Part shown: positions 25,503-35,260 of the stretch, in pieces
Layout: each line of letters begins with the position of its first letter
How positions within the stretch are numbered: the first letter of the stretch is position 1
Source of the DNA: Deltaproteobacteria bacterium
Lineage (GTDB): Bacteria; Myxococcota_A; Polyangia; Polyangiales; Ga0077539
DNA length: 64,000 nucleotides
Direction of reading: 5' to 3'
Assembly (NCBI GenBank): GCA_016704445.1
Contig: JADJAE010000020.1
Span: forward strand, 73,330-137,329
Notes under the pieces: model-generated
Databases searched by the model: none
What the model saw: the letters and a program-made list of their open reading frames with translations, nothing else
What the model was told of the DNA's origin: nothing
Position numbers and translations under genes: made by a program

Positions 25503-27355
25503 CGTCGCCGCCGACGCATCAGGCTCAGGCCGAGCGCGCACGCCAGCACGCTCGCGAGTCCCCCTCCCGCAGACGATCGCGCCCCCGTTTGGCAGGCGCA
25601 GCCGGGGCCCACAAGGGAGTCGCCAGCATCCCCGGCGACCGTCCCTCCGTCGGCGTCGCACTGCGGCGGACAGCGGCCGAGCGGGCGGCAGATGGCGCAC
25701 GGGTCCTTGCCGTCGTCCTCGACGGGGGGATGGGCGTTCGTGACCTCGGCCGCCATCGCTCCGCCATCCGGAACAAAGAACGACTCGACATCGTCGGGCA
25801 GCGGCACGTCGGCGGTCGGCGGCAGGTCGACCGGAATCGCCACATCGGCCGGCGGGAGCGACGCATCGACGGGCAGCGGCACCCACGCGTCGGGCAGCGA
25901 GAAGCCCAGGTCCGGCGGCGGCCCGGCGTCGACCGGCGGGGGCGGCGGGCCCGCGTCGAAGGCGGGCGGCGGCTCACCCGCGCGCACGCAGCGGGCGGCG
26001 GTCGCGGAGGCCTGCGCGCAGGTGCTCCCGGCCGCGGCGCAGTCGGCCTCATAGCCCATGAACATCCCGTCGCTGCAGCGCGCGATGCGATGCGGCGCCA
26101 CGCAGAAGGTCACCTCTCCTCGCGTCGCGGGGCAGAGCGTCGACACGCAGCGCGACCCCACGCTGTCCTCGACGCAGCGCCCACCCATCGCGCCGCAGTC
26201 GGCCTGCGCGGTGAGCTGCCCGTTGAAGCACCGGCCGCGGTAGCGCCCGAGCCAGCAGGTGTCGTGCTCCCCCTGCGGCCGGCACGCGAAGAACACGCAC
26301 CGCGCCCCGAGGCTGTCGTCGACGCAGCGCGCCCCGTAGGCACCGCAGTCGCCCGCCGGAGCCTGCGCCACGCCGTCGCGACAGCGGGTGATGTACCGGC
26401 CGGCGAGGCAGGCGTCGTAGGAGCCGCTCCGGCCGCACGAGGGGGAGGCGCAGCGGGCGCTGGTCCCGTCCTGCACGCAGGTCGCGCCGTAGGCGCCGCA
26501 GTCGCCCTGAGACACGAGCTGGCCGTTGCGGCAGTGGCCGATGTACCGGCCGAGCCAGCAGGTGTCCTGCTCGCCCAGCGCGGGGCACGCGAAGAACACG
26601 CAGCGCGGCCCGAGGGTGTCGCTCACGCAGCCCGCGCCGTAGGCCCCGCAGTTGCCTCGCGTGCAGTCGCGCGAGACCAGCGTCGAGGCGCCATCGCACC
26701 TAGGGGCGCAGGTCTGCGGCGGCGGTGTACCCGGCGTCGCGGTCGCGTCGCACGCCGTGGCGTCGGCCGCGCGCAGCAGGGGATACGGGTCGACGTCGTT
26801 GCTGTAGTTGCCGTCGCGGTGGACGTTGAAGTGAAGGTGCGGCGCGGTGCCTCGCGTGCCCGTGTCGCCGAGGGTGCCGATCACCTGCCCGGCGACCACC
26901 CTCGCCCCGACGCCGATGCCCGGCGCGATGCTGTCGAGGTGACCGAAGTAGTAGCTCCAGCCGCAGGAGTCCTCGATGGTCACGCGCAGCCCCGAGGTCG
27001 ACGACACCTCGCCAGCGCGGGTGACCCGCCCCGCCCGCACCGCGACGATGGGAGCGCCTCGCGGGGCGAAGAGGTCGTTGCCGTGGTGGTCGCCGCCGTA
27101 GTCGGAGTTGTCGGGGCTGCCGCCGGGGTGCGGGGCGCAGGTGAAGTTGTTCCAGGCGCGGTCGTAGCCGCCGTTGTGCGGGGCCGCGATGGGGTAGCGC
27201 TCGATGGCCGGGTCGCAGGTGACGGCCTGCGCGACGAGCACCGTGTCCTCGCCGCCGTCGTCGCCTTGTAGGCCCTGGGGGCAGCCCGCGACGACGAGCG
27301 CCAGCAGGGCCAGCGATCTCCACCGGCACCACGCACCGCGCGCTGTGTCGCTCAT
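25499..27355 (-). CDS. M23 metallopeptidase lipoprotein with Cys repeats and a MYXO-CTERM-like tail
   Basis: A 618-residue surface protein. It starts with a signal peptide and lipobox VVAGC (Cys near 25). The M23 (LytM) domain spans about residues 75-205, with the zinc motif HHGNDLFAP (HxxxD) and the later HLHFNVH. Such domains cut peptidoglycan cross-bridges or act as non-catalytic LytM scaffolds; both key His motifs are present. Next come five to six Cys-rich units of about 45 residues (DCGAYGARCVDDSLGARC, HDTCWLGRYRGRC), then a Pro/Asp linker. The end reads GPGCACQTG, a hydrophobic helix GGGLASVLACALGLSLM and RRRRR. This is the MYXO-CTERM pattern, in which a Cys before the helix is processed for surface anchoring. 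Two possible lipid-linked cysteines in one protein is unusual. Confidence 0.85.
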   Translation of the reverse strand: MSDTARGAWCRWRSLALLALVVAGCPQGLQGDDGGEDTVLVAQAVTCDPAIERYPIAAPHNGGYDRAWNNFTCAPHPGGSPDNSDYGGDHHGNDLFAPRGAPIVAVRAGRVTRAGEVSSTSGLRVTIEDSCGWSYYFGHLDSIAPGIGVGARVVAGQVIGTLGDTGTRGTAPHLHFNVHRDGNYSNDVDPYPLLRAADATACDATATPGTPPPQTCAPRCDGASTLVSRDCTRGNCGAYGAGCVSDTLGPRCVFFACPALGEQDTCWLGRYIGHCRNGQLVSQGDCGAYGATCVQDGTSARCASPSCGRSGSYDACLAGRYITRCRDGVAQAPAGDCGAYGARCVDDSLGARCVFFACRPQGEHDTCWLGRYRGRCFNGQLTAQADCGAMGGRCVEDSVGSRCVSTLCPATRGEVTFCVAPHRIARCSDGMFMGYEADCAAAGSTCAQASATAARCVRAGEPPPAFDAGPPPPPVDAGPPPDLGFSLPDAWVPLPVDASLPPADVAIPVDLPPTADVPLPDDVESFFVPDGGAMAAEVTNAHPPVEDDGKDPCAICRPLGRCPPQCDADGGTVAGDAGDSLVGPGCACQTGARSSAGGGLASVLACALGLSLMRRRRR

Positions 27356-27370
27356 CGGGCTCCCGTTACC

Positions 27371-28861
27371 TCAGTGACCCAGCGGGTACCAGGGATCGGG
27401 CTTGCGGCCGAGCATCTTCTCCAGCAGCGAGAAGCCCTCGATGGGCTTCCACTTGCGCTTGTACTCGACGAGCCCCCAGGCGGCCTCGATGGTGAGCTCG
27501 ATCTCCAGCCCGCCCCACTTCAGGTCGTACTCGACCGCGGGCATCCGCGACACCGGGGCCTTGGCCTCGGCGGTGATGCTGGTGGCGCCGTTGACGTCGA
27601 GGTTGAGCGCGCTCTTCTTCATCAGGAAGAGGTTGCCGCCGGCCTTCACGGTGATCTTGCCGGAGCCCTCGACCTGCGCGCTGGACTTGTCGGCGGTGGT
27701 GCGGCTCCACGAGCCGAAGAGCTTCACCTCGCCCTCGAACTTCAGATACAGGTAGAGGTCGCCGATGTAGTCGGTCGTCCACTTCTTGATCCACGCGGGG
27801 ATGGCCGCCGAGGGGCCGAAGGGGATGAGGAAATACCCCTTGAGCAGCGGGTCGAGCTCGAGGCCCGCGGTGTACTTGTAGAACGCCCGGTGGTCGCCCT
27901 CGTTCTCCGCCCACTTGCCGCTGAACTTCAGCTTGGTCTTGAAGAACTCCCAGTCGCCCTGCTTGCCGACCAGCGGCACCATCACCTTGTCGAGGGCCCA
28001 CTTCAGCCGCTCGGTCTTGTCGTTGAAGGTGCGCAGCACGTCGGTCTTGAGCGTGAGCGAGGTCTCCTCCCACGGGGTGATCTTCACCTCGACGCTCCAC
28101 TGCGTCGGCGGCTTCTTCAGGTCGATGGCGACGCTCAGCTCCCACTCGTCGATGGGGTAGGCGCGCACCTCGAACTGCTTCGTCGGCCCGGTGCAGCAGG
28201 TGCAGTTGACGTAGTACGTCTTGGGCTGCACCTCGAAGATGCCGAGCGCCTTGAAGCCCCAGCTCTTGGCCACGAAGGAGGAGCTCGCCCCGGTCTTCTC
28301 GATCGTCGACGAGAAGGGCGTGCGCACCTCCCAGCGGGGATGCTCCCCGCAGCCTCCCTTCAGCGTCGACTTCAGCTGGATCAGGTCGTCCTGGCGTCCC
28401 GGCACCACCTCCAGGATGCCGGCCTTGTTGGCCTTGCGGCCGTTGTGGGCGCACGCGGCCTCGATGGCGAGCAGCTCGCAGACCACCGCGGCCTTCACCG
28501 CGGGCGGAGCCGTCGCCGGGCCCTTCGACGCGGGCTCTCCCCGGGCGCCTGCGTTGACGACGGGCGCCCGCTGCACCGGCGCGCTCGGGTGGCGGAAGGC
28601 GATGTGCCGGGCGCGCAGCAGGCGCACCAGCACCGTCGAGGCGACGTCGTCGTTGTGGATGTTGCGCAGCGCGATGGGGTCGACGGAGGGGAAGTACGAG
28701 TTCGACCCGAGCGACTGGAGCATCTGCGCCCGCTGCGGGGCCGTGAAGGTCGACAGAAACGACTCGGCGCTCGCGTAGGGCACGGGGACCCCCGAGGCCA
28801 CCGAGGCCGCCGGGTGCAGGAGGAGCTCGAAGCGCGTTCCAAGTCGGTTCTGGATGAGCAT
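27371..28861 (-). CDS. Unknown protein at the edge of the VgrG island, divergent from vgrG
   Basis: A 496-residue protein without signal peptide or clear membrane segment. The N-terminal third is helical (SAESFLSTFTAPQRAQMLQS, then STVLVRLLRARHIAF). A middle segment has a cysteine cluster NCTCCTG. The C-terminal half is rich in beta strands and in Lys/Trp (KITPWEETSLTLKTDVLRTF, SGKITVKAGGNLFLMKKSAL), a style similar to the strand-rich tails of the three paralogs downstream of vgrG. I recognise no family. It starts 179 bases from vgrG in the opposite direction, so the two share a promoter region. Cargo, adaptor or structural role in the island is possible but only inferred from position. Confidence 0.6.
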   Translation of the reverse strand: MLIQNRLGTRFELLLHPAASVASGVPVPYASAESFLSTFTAPQRAQMLQSLGSNSYFPSVDPIALRNIHNDDVASTVLVRLLRARHIAFRHPSAPVQRAPVVNAGARGEPASKGPATAPPAVKAAVVCELLAIEAACAHNGRKANKAGILEVVPGRQDDLIQLKSTLKGGCGEHPRWEVRTPFSSTIEKTGASSSFVAKSWGFKALGIFEVQPKTYYVNCTCCTGPTKQFEVRAYPIDEWELSVAIDLKKPPTQWSVEVKITPWEETSLTLKTDVLRTFNDKTERLKWALDKVMVPLVGKQGDWEFFKTKLKFSGKWAENEGDHRAFYKYTAGLELDPLLKGYFLIPFGPSAAIPAWIKKWTTDYIGDLYLYLKFEGEVKLFGSWSRTTADKSSAQVEGSGKITVKAGGNLFLMKKSALNLDVNGATSITAEAKAPVSRMPAVEYDLKWGGLEIELTIEAAWGLVEYKRKWKPIEGFSLLEKMLGRKPDPWYPLGH

Positions 28862-29040
28862 GAGGGGTCCTCTCGACTCCCCCCCGGGAGACCCTACGGC
28901 GGGGGGAAGGCGGTGGGTGATCGGGAGACCCGCGGAGCCTATCGCAGGTTACCCGCGTCCACCAACGGCCGTCCGGGCCATGATAGCGTCGGGGGTCCAA
29001 CACCTTCCACACACCCATCAGCGATGGAGACAGAGGCGCC

Positions 29041-30513
29041 ATGACCACGCAGGAGCACTCGAATTACACGGTCGTGTTTCGCACCACGGCGGAGTCTGCG
29101 CCGGACCTCTACGTACGGCAGATGGACGGCCACGAGGGGCTCTCGCAGCTCTACGCCTTCGACCTCATCGTGGAGACCTCCACGGGCGGCCCGCTGGCCT
29201 TCGACGCCGTCGAAGAGCTGCTGGTGAAGGACGCGTACATCGCCTTCGGGGAGAACGAGGAGCACAAGGTCCACGGGGTCATCCGCGAGGTCGAGATGCT
29301 CAACATGAACGAGCCCTCGCCGGTGCTCTACCACCTGCGCATGGTGCCGAAGTTCTTCGACACCACCCTCACCGCGGGCTCGTGGGTCTACCAGGAACTC
29401 TCCGCCCCGCAGGTCATCAAGGACGTGCTCACGGAGGCCGGGTTCCACGACGGCGACGACTACGAGCTGCGGCTGTCGAAGACCTACAAGCCCTACGAAT
29501 ACAAGGTCCAGTACGAGGAGACCGACTTCCAGTTCTTGTCGCGGGTGATGGAGTACGAGGGGATCTTCTACTTCTTCGAGCACGGCGACGACGGGTCGAA
29601 GCTGGTCTTCGCGGACGGCAACAACAACTTCACCGAGCTCGAGGGCTTCGAGTCGCTCACCTACGACCCGCGCGGCGGCACCGCGGGCGGCGAGCACCGC
29701 ATCAGCGCCCTCACCCGCACGCGCCGCACCGTCACCACCAAGGTGAGCGTGCGCGACTACAACTACCGCACGCCCTCCACCGAGCTCGTCGGCAAGGAGG
29801 ACGTCGACCCCGCCGGCGTGGGCGAGCACGTCTACTACGGCGAGCACTTCAAGGACCCCGCCGGCGGCACCCGCATCGCCAAGCTCCGCGCGCAGGAACT
29901 CTTCGCGCACCGCGAGACCTACGCCGGCGCCACCAGCGTCCGAGGCCTGCACCCGGGCCACAAGTTCGCCGTCGAGAACCACTACTTCGACGCCATGGAC
30001 CAGCAGTACGTCGTCACCGACATCCGCCACTCGGTGCAGCAGGCGGGCATCGACGCGGGCTCCTCGTCGCGCGCCTACCAGAACGAGTTCACCGCCATCC
30101 CCTACGCGGTCGCCTGGCGTCCGGTGCGCATGACCCCGGTCCCGCGCATCGCCGGGGTGATCCACGGCAAGATCGACGCGGGCAGCGACGGCGTGCGCGC
30201 GACGCCCCTCGACGAGCACGGGCGCTACAAGGTCATCCTGCCCTGGGACCTCGCGGGCAAGGCCGGCGGCAAGGCGTCCCGGTGGATCCGCATGGCCCAG
30301 CCCGCCTCCGGCGGCGGCTACGGCGTGCAGTTTCCGCTGCACATCGGCACCGAGGTCGCGATCATCCACGTCAACGGCGACCCCGACCGCCCGCTCATCA
30401 TGTCGTCGGTGCCCAACTTCGAGACCGCCTCGCCGGTCAACTCGGGCAACCCCACGCAGAGCCAGATCCGCACCCGTCACGGCATCACCGTGACCTTCGA
30501 CGACCAGAGCTGA
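29041..30513 (+). CDS. vgrG: Type VI secretion tip protein VgrG, short form
   Basis: A 490-residue VgrG, the trimeric spike of contractile injection systems. The gp27-like domains run from TVVFRTTAESAPDLYVRQMD through SRVMEYEGIFYFFEH, the highly conserved VgrG strand. The gp5-like OB fold follows, with GYGVQFPLHIGTEVAIIHVN and GDPDRPLIMSSVPN. The protein ends just after it at RTRHGITVTFDDQS, where ordinary VgrGs (600 residues or more) continue into a long triple-stranded beta-helix needle. The pentapeptide gene converges with only 13 bases between, so no missing segment can be hidden by a frameshift. No effector domain is attached. Start: ATG at 29041 with GGAGACAGAGG upstream. Core T6SS genes are absent here, so this is an orphan tip. 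Confidence 0.9.
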   Translation: MTTQEHSNYTVVFRTTAESAPDLYVRQMDGHEGLSQLYAFDLIVETSTGGPLAFDAVEELLVKDAYIAFGENEEHKVHGVIREVEMLNMNEPSPVLYHLRMVPKFFDTTLTAGSWVYQELSAPQVIKDVLTEAGFHDGDDYELRLSKTYKPYEYKVQYEETDFQFLSRVMEYEGIFYFFEHGDDGSKLVFADGNNNFTELEGFESLTYDPRGGTAGGEHRISALTRTRRTVTTKVSVRDYNYRTPSTELVGKEDVDPAGVGEHVYYGEHFKDPAGGTRIAKLRAQELFAHRETYAGATSVRGLHPGHKFAVENHYFDAMDQQYVVTDIRHSVQQAGIDAGSSSRAYQNEFTAIPYAVAWRPVRMTPVPRIAGVIHGKIDAGSDGVRATPLDEHGRYKVILPWDLAGKAGGKASRWIRMAQPASGGGYGVQFPLHIGTEVAIIHVNGDPDRPLIMSSVPNFETASPVNSGNPTQSQIRTRHGITVTFDDQS

Positions 30514-30526
30514 GACCCCCGGCCCG

Positions 30527-32462
30527 CTACGCCCTCGGGGGCGCCGGCGCGAAGTCCTCGCCCGCCGCGAGCTTCGGGTCGGTGCGCCCGACCTGCTCCA
30601 GCGTCGCGTCGAACCACTTCGTCTCCAGCTCGCTCATGCGGTGCAGCAGCGAGCCGGTGAGGTCGGCGTGGGTGCAGTCCGCCCGGTCGAGCTTCGCGTG
30701 CGACAGGTCGCAGTAGCGCATGGTGCAGAGCGAGAGGTTGGCCTCGCGCAGGTCGCACTTCACCAGGTTCGCCCGGTCGAGGTCGGCGCGGGTCAGCCGG
30801 CTCCGCAGGGCGCTCGCCCCGACGAAGCTCGCCATGCGCAGGTCGGCCCCGCGCAGGTCGCTCTCCTCCATCCTGGCCCCGTTGAACTCCGCCCCCCGGC
30901 ACCTCGCCTTCACCCACGAGGTGCCGCGCAGCTCGGCGTCGTGAAGCGTCGCGCCCTCCAGCATGGCCTCGTCGAAGCGGCACCCGGCGAGCGTCGGCGC
31001 CGCGGCCGTCGAGGTCGCGCAGGTTGGCCCCGCTGAAGTTGATCCCCGCCGCCACGGCGCCGCGCAGGTCGGCCCCCTCCCACACCGTCGCGCGGTCGAC
31101 CCGGCAGGTGCCCAGCTGCAAGCCCCGCGCGTCGATGCGGGTGAGGTCGGCGCCCTGCAGCGCGGCGCCCGAGAGCTGCGCCCCCGCCAGGTCGCTGCGG
31201 TAGAGCTGCGCCCCGGTGAGGTCGGCCCCGGTGAGGTCGGCCTCGACCAGCACCGCGTCGTGCAGCCGCGCCCCGGCCAGCACCGCGCCCGCGAGCTGCG
31301 CCGCGGAGGCGTCTACCTCGGTGAGGTCGCACCCCCGGAAGGACACCCCGGCGGCGCGCACCCCGGCCAGGGACGAGGCGTTCATCGCGCAGCCGTCGAA
31401 GGACGCCCCCTCCAGCGCGGCCCCCTCGAAGTTGCACTCGAGGAAGGACGCGTGCCCGGTGCGCGCCTCGTTCCACAACGATGCGTCGAAGAGGCACTGC
31501 GAGAAGGCCGCGTAGCGGACATCGCTGGCGCGCAGGTCGGCGCCGGAGAACAGCGCCCCGACGGCGTCGCGCACCCGCAGGTCGGCCCCCTGGAGCACCG
31601 CCCCGGAGAAGTTGGCCTCGCGCACCACCGCGGCCTGAAACGACGCCCCCGCGGCCATCACGCCGCTGAGGTCGGCGCCGGTGAGGTCGGCCGCGTCGAA
31701 GGTCGCCCTCGCCAGCGTGGCGCCCGTGAGGTCGGCCTTCTGGAGGGTCACGCCGGTGAGGTCGCTGCCGGTGAGGTCGCAGCCCGTGAGGAGCGCGCCG
31801 TCGAGCGCCGCGGGCATCGAGCGGATGCCGGTGAGCGTGAGCCCGAGGAGCGTCGCGCCGGTGAGGTCGGCCTCCGCGAGCTCGACCGCGTCGAAGGTGG
31901 TGTCGGTGAGGCTGAGCCCGGGGGCCCGCAGCCCCCGCAGGTCGCAGCGGACGAGCTCGCCGCCGTCGCCGAGCGCGTCGGCCCACCAGCCCCGCTCGAC
32001 GCTGGTGTCCTCGAAGGTGAAGCCCGCCAGGGTGACCTCCAGCCAGAGCACGTCGCGCAGGGCGCAGGCGCGAAACTTCACGTCCGTCAGCCCCGCCTCG
32101 CCGAGCGCCCACTGCTCGAAGCCGCAGGACTCGAAGACCGCCTGCTGCGCGCTCAAGCCGCGGAAGCGGGTGCGTACGAAGTACGACGGCTCCCCCCGCG
32201 CGCCGGCAGTGAAGAGGGCCCCGAGGAGGGTGAGGTCTTCCCAGACGCAGTCCTCCCAGTGGCAGCCCAGGAAGGCCACCCCGGTGAGCGAGGCCACGGA
32301 GAGGGAGACGCGACGGAAGACGCAGCCCTCGAAGGCCACGGAGGTCATGGTGAAGGTGTCGAAGGCGAGGTCCTCCAGCGTGACCCCGCGCACCCGGACC
32401 CCGGCCAGTCCCCCTTCGGCCATCGCGGCCTGGAACGCTTCGCTTGTGGTGATGTCTTCCAT
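30527..32462 (-). CDS. Pentapeptide-repeat protein, reading frame broken once
   Basis: The reconstructed product is about 644 residues, nearly all A(D/N)LxG-type pentapeptide repeats, for example GADLTRIDARGLQLG, DLTGATLARATFDAADLTGA and ADLRMASFVGASAL. These form a right-handed square beta-helix. The N-terminal 40 residues (MEDITTSEAFQAAMAEGGLA by translation) are non-repeat. The frame breaks at about 30990-31005 after GANLRDLDG; dropping one C restores ATLAGCRFDEAMLEGATLHD in perfect repeat register through to ETKWFDATLEQVGRTDPKLA at the C-terminus. Such proteins next to VgrG and DUF2169 genes are common in T6SS islands. The square helix could be an effector, a cap or a scaffold; no catalytic domain is visible. 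It is the last gene of the leftward island operon and converges on vgrG. Confidence 0.78.
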
Positions 32463-32489
32463 GAAGTCCGCCGCGGGCCCGTTGAGCCC

Positions 32490-34022
32490 TTATCCCAGCT
32501 TGCCCTGATTGACGGACCTCAAATCCCCCTTGGCGACGTAGCGCCCATTCGCGGTGACGTTGCCCTTGAAGGAGCAGTTCTTGTGGAACTTGGCGTCCTT
32601 GTCGACCTTGGTCTTCTGCTTGACCGTCAGGTTCTCGTTGATGAGGGCGTTCTTCTTCACCAGGAGCTCGTCGCGCAGGGTGCTGTGCTTCAACACCGTG
32701 AGGGTCTTGGTCACCTCGGTCGCGCCGTCGAGGGTGCTCATCGTGGAGGCCTTGATGGTCGTGTGGGCGCTGATGAAGGTGCCAGTCGCCAGGGCCTTCA
32801 TATCGAACTTCCGACACTTCACATCGACCAGCACCACCGCGCGCACCTTGAACATCGCCGCCGCGAAGGCGCCCCAGTTGGTGGTCGCGAAATCCACCGC
32901 GGCGACCGCGTTGGCCAGGAAGGCCCCAGCGGTCTTCCAGTCGATGCCCTCCGGGGCGTTGCCGCCGACCTTGATGTTGCAGCTCATATGGATCTTGGCC
33001 GCGGCGCGCTCTTCGATGTCGAGAGGAGCACCACCACCACCACCACCACCGCCACCGCCACCGCCACCGCCAGCGGGCTTCGGCACCTTCGAGGTGGCGC
33101 CGTCGCGCCCAGGCACCGGGCGCTCGGGGTTGAACAGGCCAGAGCCGCCCTGCGCCCCGGAGACGCTCGACACTGCGCCGAGGACGCTCGAGAGCGCCCC
33201 CGCCGGGTCGTCCTTCACCTTGGCCATGCCACCGAGGAAATTCAGCGTGCCGGAGGTCGTGTCAGACCACTTGCTAACGGCCTTCGCGGTGTCCTTGTCG
33301 GTACCGGCGACCGACATCACGATGGCGCTGCCCTTGTTTCCGAGGTCGGTCAGGCCCTTGGCCGCGGTGAGGTAGTCGGAGACGCCGCCCTTCCAGCTCG
33401 TCGCTGCGTTGTACAGGTCGTTGCTGGCCTTCACCACGCCGAGGGCGTTGCACACCCCGTTGGTGATCTTCTCCGCCATCTCGGCGGGCTTGCCCTTGTC
33501 GACCGTGCCCGCCGGGCCGCCGCTGCCGCAGTCCCCCGGCGCCGTGCCCCCGCCCGCGTAGATCTGGAACTGGCTCTGCGAGTGCGCGCTGGTGCCGCCC
33601 ACGGAGTAGAGCCCCATGCCGGCCTTGGTCTGCCCGGTGAACGCCGCGAGGGACTGCATCCCCAGCACGCCGGTAGCGCCCACGAAGACGTTCTCCGCCG
33701 TGGTGATGGCCGCCCCGGCCCCGCCCGCCGAGCTCCCCGAGCCCAGCGACAGGGTGCTCGCAGAGAACGGAACCTCCGCCCGATAGGCCTGCGCCGTCGC
33801 GTCGCCGCCCTTCGGCGAGGCCGCCGCTCTCTCCTCGGCCTTCTTCTTCTGGTCCCCGATGGCAGGCACCGTCCCGGGGAAGCTCGCCACGTCGACGTGA
33901 CCGGTAGTGCCCGCGACCGGGTCGTCGGTGAGGTCGTTGTCCGAGTCGACGACGCCGCCCTGGTTGGTGACCCCCGGCTGGGAGGCGGGCTCGTTCAAGG
34001 CACCGGTAATGTTGTCAGGCAT
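32490..34022 (-). CDS. VgrG-island paralog A, unknown function (with poly-Gly tract)
   Basis: A 510-residue member of a three-gene family (see 34051-35232 and 35261-36295). Shared marks: QTKAGMGLYS..SAH, then FQIYAGGGTAPGDCG, a helical Ala/Gly-rich middle, LDIEERAAAKIHM, and a C-terminal array of short strands (TKTLTVLKHSTLRDELLVKK, INENLTVKQKTKVDKDAKFH) that looks like a beta-solenoid or fibre. A private N-terminal extension of about 80 residues and a run of 14 Gly (33030-33071) precede the LDIEER motif. There is no signal peptide. It starts at an ATG with AGGGGAG upstream. The position in a VgrG/PAAR operon suggests a part of the secreted tip or its cargo. I recognise no named domain. Confidence 0.62.
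   Translation of the reverse strand: MPDNITGALNEPASQPGVTNQGGVVDSDNDLTDDPVAGTTGHVDVASFPGTVPAIGDQKKKAEERAAASPKGGDATAQAYRAEVPFSASTLSLGSGSSAGGAGAAITTAENVFVGATGVLGMQSLAAFTGQTKAGMGLYSVGGTSAHSQSQFQIYAGGGTAPGDCGSGGPAGTVDKGKPAEMAEKITNGVCNALGVVKASNDLYNAATSWKGGVSDYLTAAKGLTDLGNKGSAIVMSVAGTDKDTAKAVSKWSDTTSGTLNFLGGMAKVKDDPAGALSSVLGAVSSVSGAQGGSGLFNPERPVPGRDGATSKVPKPAGGGGGGGGGGGGGGAPLDIEERAAAKIHMSCNIKVGGNAPEGIDWKTAGAFLANAVAAVDFATTNWGAFAAAMFKVRAVVLVDVKCRKFDMKALATGTFISAHTTIKASTMSTLDGATEVTKTLTVLKHSTLRDELLVKKNALINENLTVKQKTKVDKDAKFHKNCSFKGNVTANGRYVAKGDLRSVNQGKLG
33030..33071. repeat. Trinucleotide tract coding 14 glycines
   Basis: Fourteen consecutive acc/gcc triplets on the plus strand read as GGT/GGC glycine codons in paralog A on the minus strand. 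The run is acc seven times, then alternating gcc and acc. Slippage in threes would change the length of a flexible hinge without breaking the frame. Confidence 0.8.
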
Positions 34023-34050
34023 CGTCCGCAGCTCCCCTCTGAAGGCGCTC

Positions 34051-35232
34051 TCAGGAGACCTTGGTCTTGCCGCCCACGGACGCGGCGCCCTTGGCCTTGG
34101 TCTTCTTCGAGACCTTCACGTCCTTCTTGGCGTCGAGGTTCTTCTCCACCAGCATGTCCTGGTGGATCTTCATGTTCTTCGTCACCGTGAGGTTGCCGTC
34201 GATCGTCGACTTCTTGGCGTTCTTCACCTCGAGGCTGTGCACCGTCGTCTTCTGGGTGACGTTCAGCGTCTTGGTCACCTCGAGCTTGCTGTCGTAGTCG
34301 ATGAAGGGGCTGTCGAAGGTGAGCTTCGCCTTGGCGTCCAGCGTCGCCGCCTTCTTCGCCTTCACCTCGACCTTCGCGGTCTTCATCTTCACCGCCCCGA
34401 TGGCCTTCACCTCGAACTTCAACAGGCAGAAGGCGCCCCACACCGTGGTGGTGAAGCTGGTGAGCGCGCCCGCCGTCACGCTGAACTTGTTGAGGGTCTT
34501 GTAGTCGAAGCCGATGCCCGCCGAGGCCGTGATCATCGTGCCCGCGACCATCTTGATCTCGTTGACCGCGCGCTCTTCGATGTCCGTCGGGCCCGCCGCG
34601 GCGCCGGCCACGCCCGAGGCGACGGTGGCCAGCGCGCCGAGCCCCCCGGCGATGTCGCCCGACGCGATGGCCGCGCCCGCCGCGACCACCCCGGACGCCG
34701 TCTCCGTGTAGGGAGCCGTGACCCCGGCCTTGTCCGACCCGAGGTCCTTGCCCGCCTCGCCGATGTTCTTCGCCGCGTCGAGCACCTGCACCGCCACTCC
34801 GGCGGCCCTCATGGCGACCGTCGCGCTCTTGTCGGCAAGGGCAGCCCTCGCGTCGACCACGTTGCGCCCCAGGCTCGCCGCCGCCAGGCCCACGTTGACC
34901 GCCTTCTCCGTGGTCTCCGCGGGCTTCGTCGCGCCCGGCGAGGCCGCCGGCATCCCCGCCCCGCAGGCCCCCGGGGACGTGCCTCCGCCGGCGTAGATCT
35001 GGAAGCCCGCGGAGGTGTGCGCCTCGGTCTTGGCCTGGGAGAGCCACGACATCGTGGCGTTGGTCTGCGCGGTGAAGGTGCCGTCGGACTGCACCGTCAG
35101 CGTGCCCGCGGCGTCGACCAGGACGCTCCCTACGGTCGTCAGCGAGGCCCCGTCGGGGCAGGCGCAGCGCCCGAGCGCGAGCTGGCTCGTCGAGTGCGGA
35201 ACAGTGACTGCGAATGTCTGCGGCGTGCTCAT
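34051..35232 (-). CDS. VgrG-island paralog B, unknown function
   Basis: A 393-residue member of the three-gene family. The N-terminus (STPQTFAVTVPHSTSQLALG) is a short beta region. The family marks follow: GTFTAQTNATMSWLSQAKTE, FQIYAGGGTSPGACG, an Ala-rich helical stretch of about 130 residues (AASLGRNVVDARAALADKSA), TDIEERAVNEIKMVAG, TTVWGAFCLLKFEVKAIGAV, and a long series of 6-8-residue strands (TKTLNVTQKTTVHSLEVKNA, TIDGNLTVTKNMKIHQDMLV). The strand array is Lys-rich and ends the protein. The helical middle is hydrophobic in places and might insert in or pack against a membrane, but that is speculation. It lies between paralogs A and C with 28-base gaps, consistent with one transcript. Confidence 0.62.
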   Translation of the reverse strand: MSTPQTFAVTVPHSTSQLALGRCACPDGASLTTVGSVLVDAAGTLTVQSDGTFTAQTNATMSWLSQAKTEAHTSAGFQIYAGGGTSPGACGAGMPAASPGATKPAETTEKAVNVGLAAASLGRNVVDARAALADKSATVAMRAAGVAVQVLDAAKNIGEAGKDLGSDKAGVTAPYTETASGVVAAGAAIASGDIAGGLGALATVASGVAGAAAGPTDIEERAVNEIKMVAGTMITASAGIGFDYKTLNKFSVTAGALTSFTTTVWGAFCLLKFEVKAIGAVKMKTAKVEVKAKKAATLDAKAKLTFDSPFIDYDSKLEVTKTLNVTQKTTVHSLEVKNAKKSTIDGNLTVTKNMKIHQDMLVEKNLDAKKDVKVSKKTKAKGAASVGGKTKVS

Positions 35233-35260
35233 CGGCTCCGTCTCCCGGCTAAGAGGGCTC

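Noticed and set aside
30900..32817. Long overlapping frames antisense or offset to the pentapeptide genes
   Set aside because: High GC keeps the offset frames open; they show only Arg/Gly/Ala-rich sequence without domain features.
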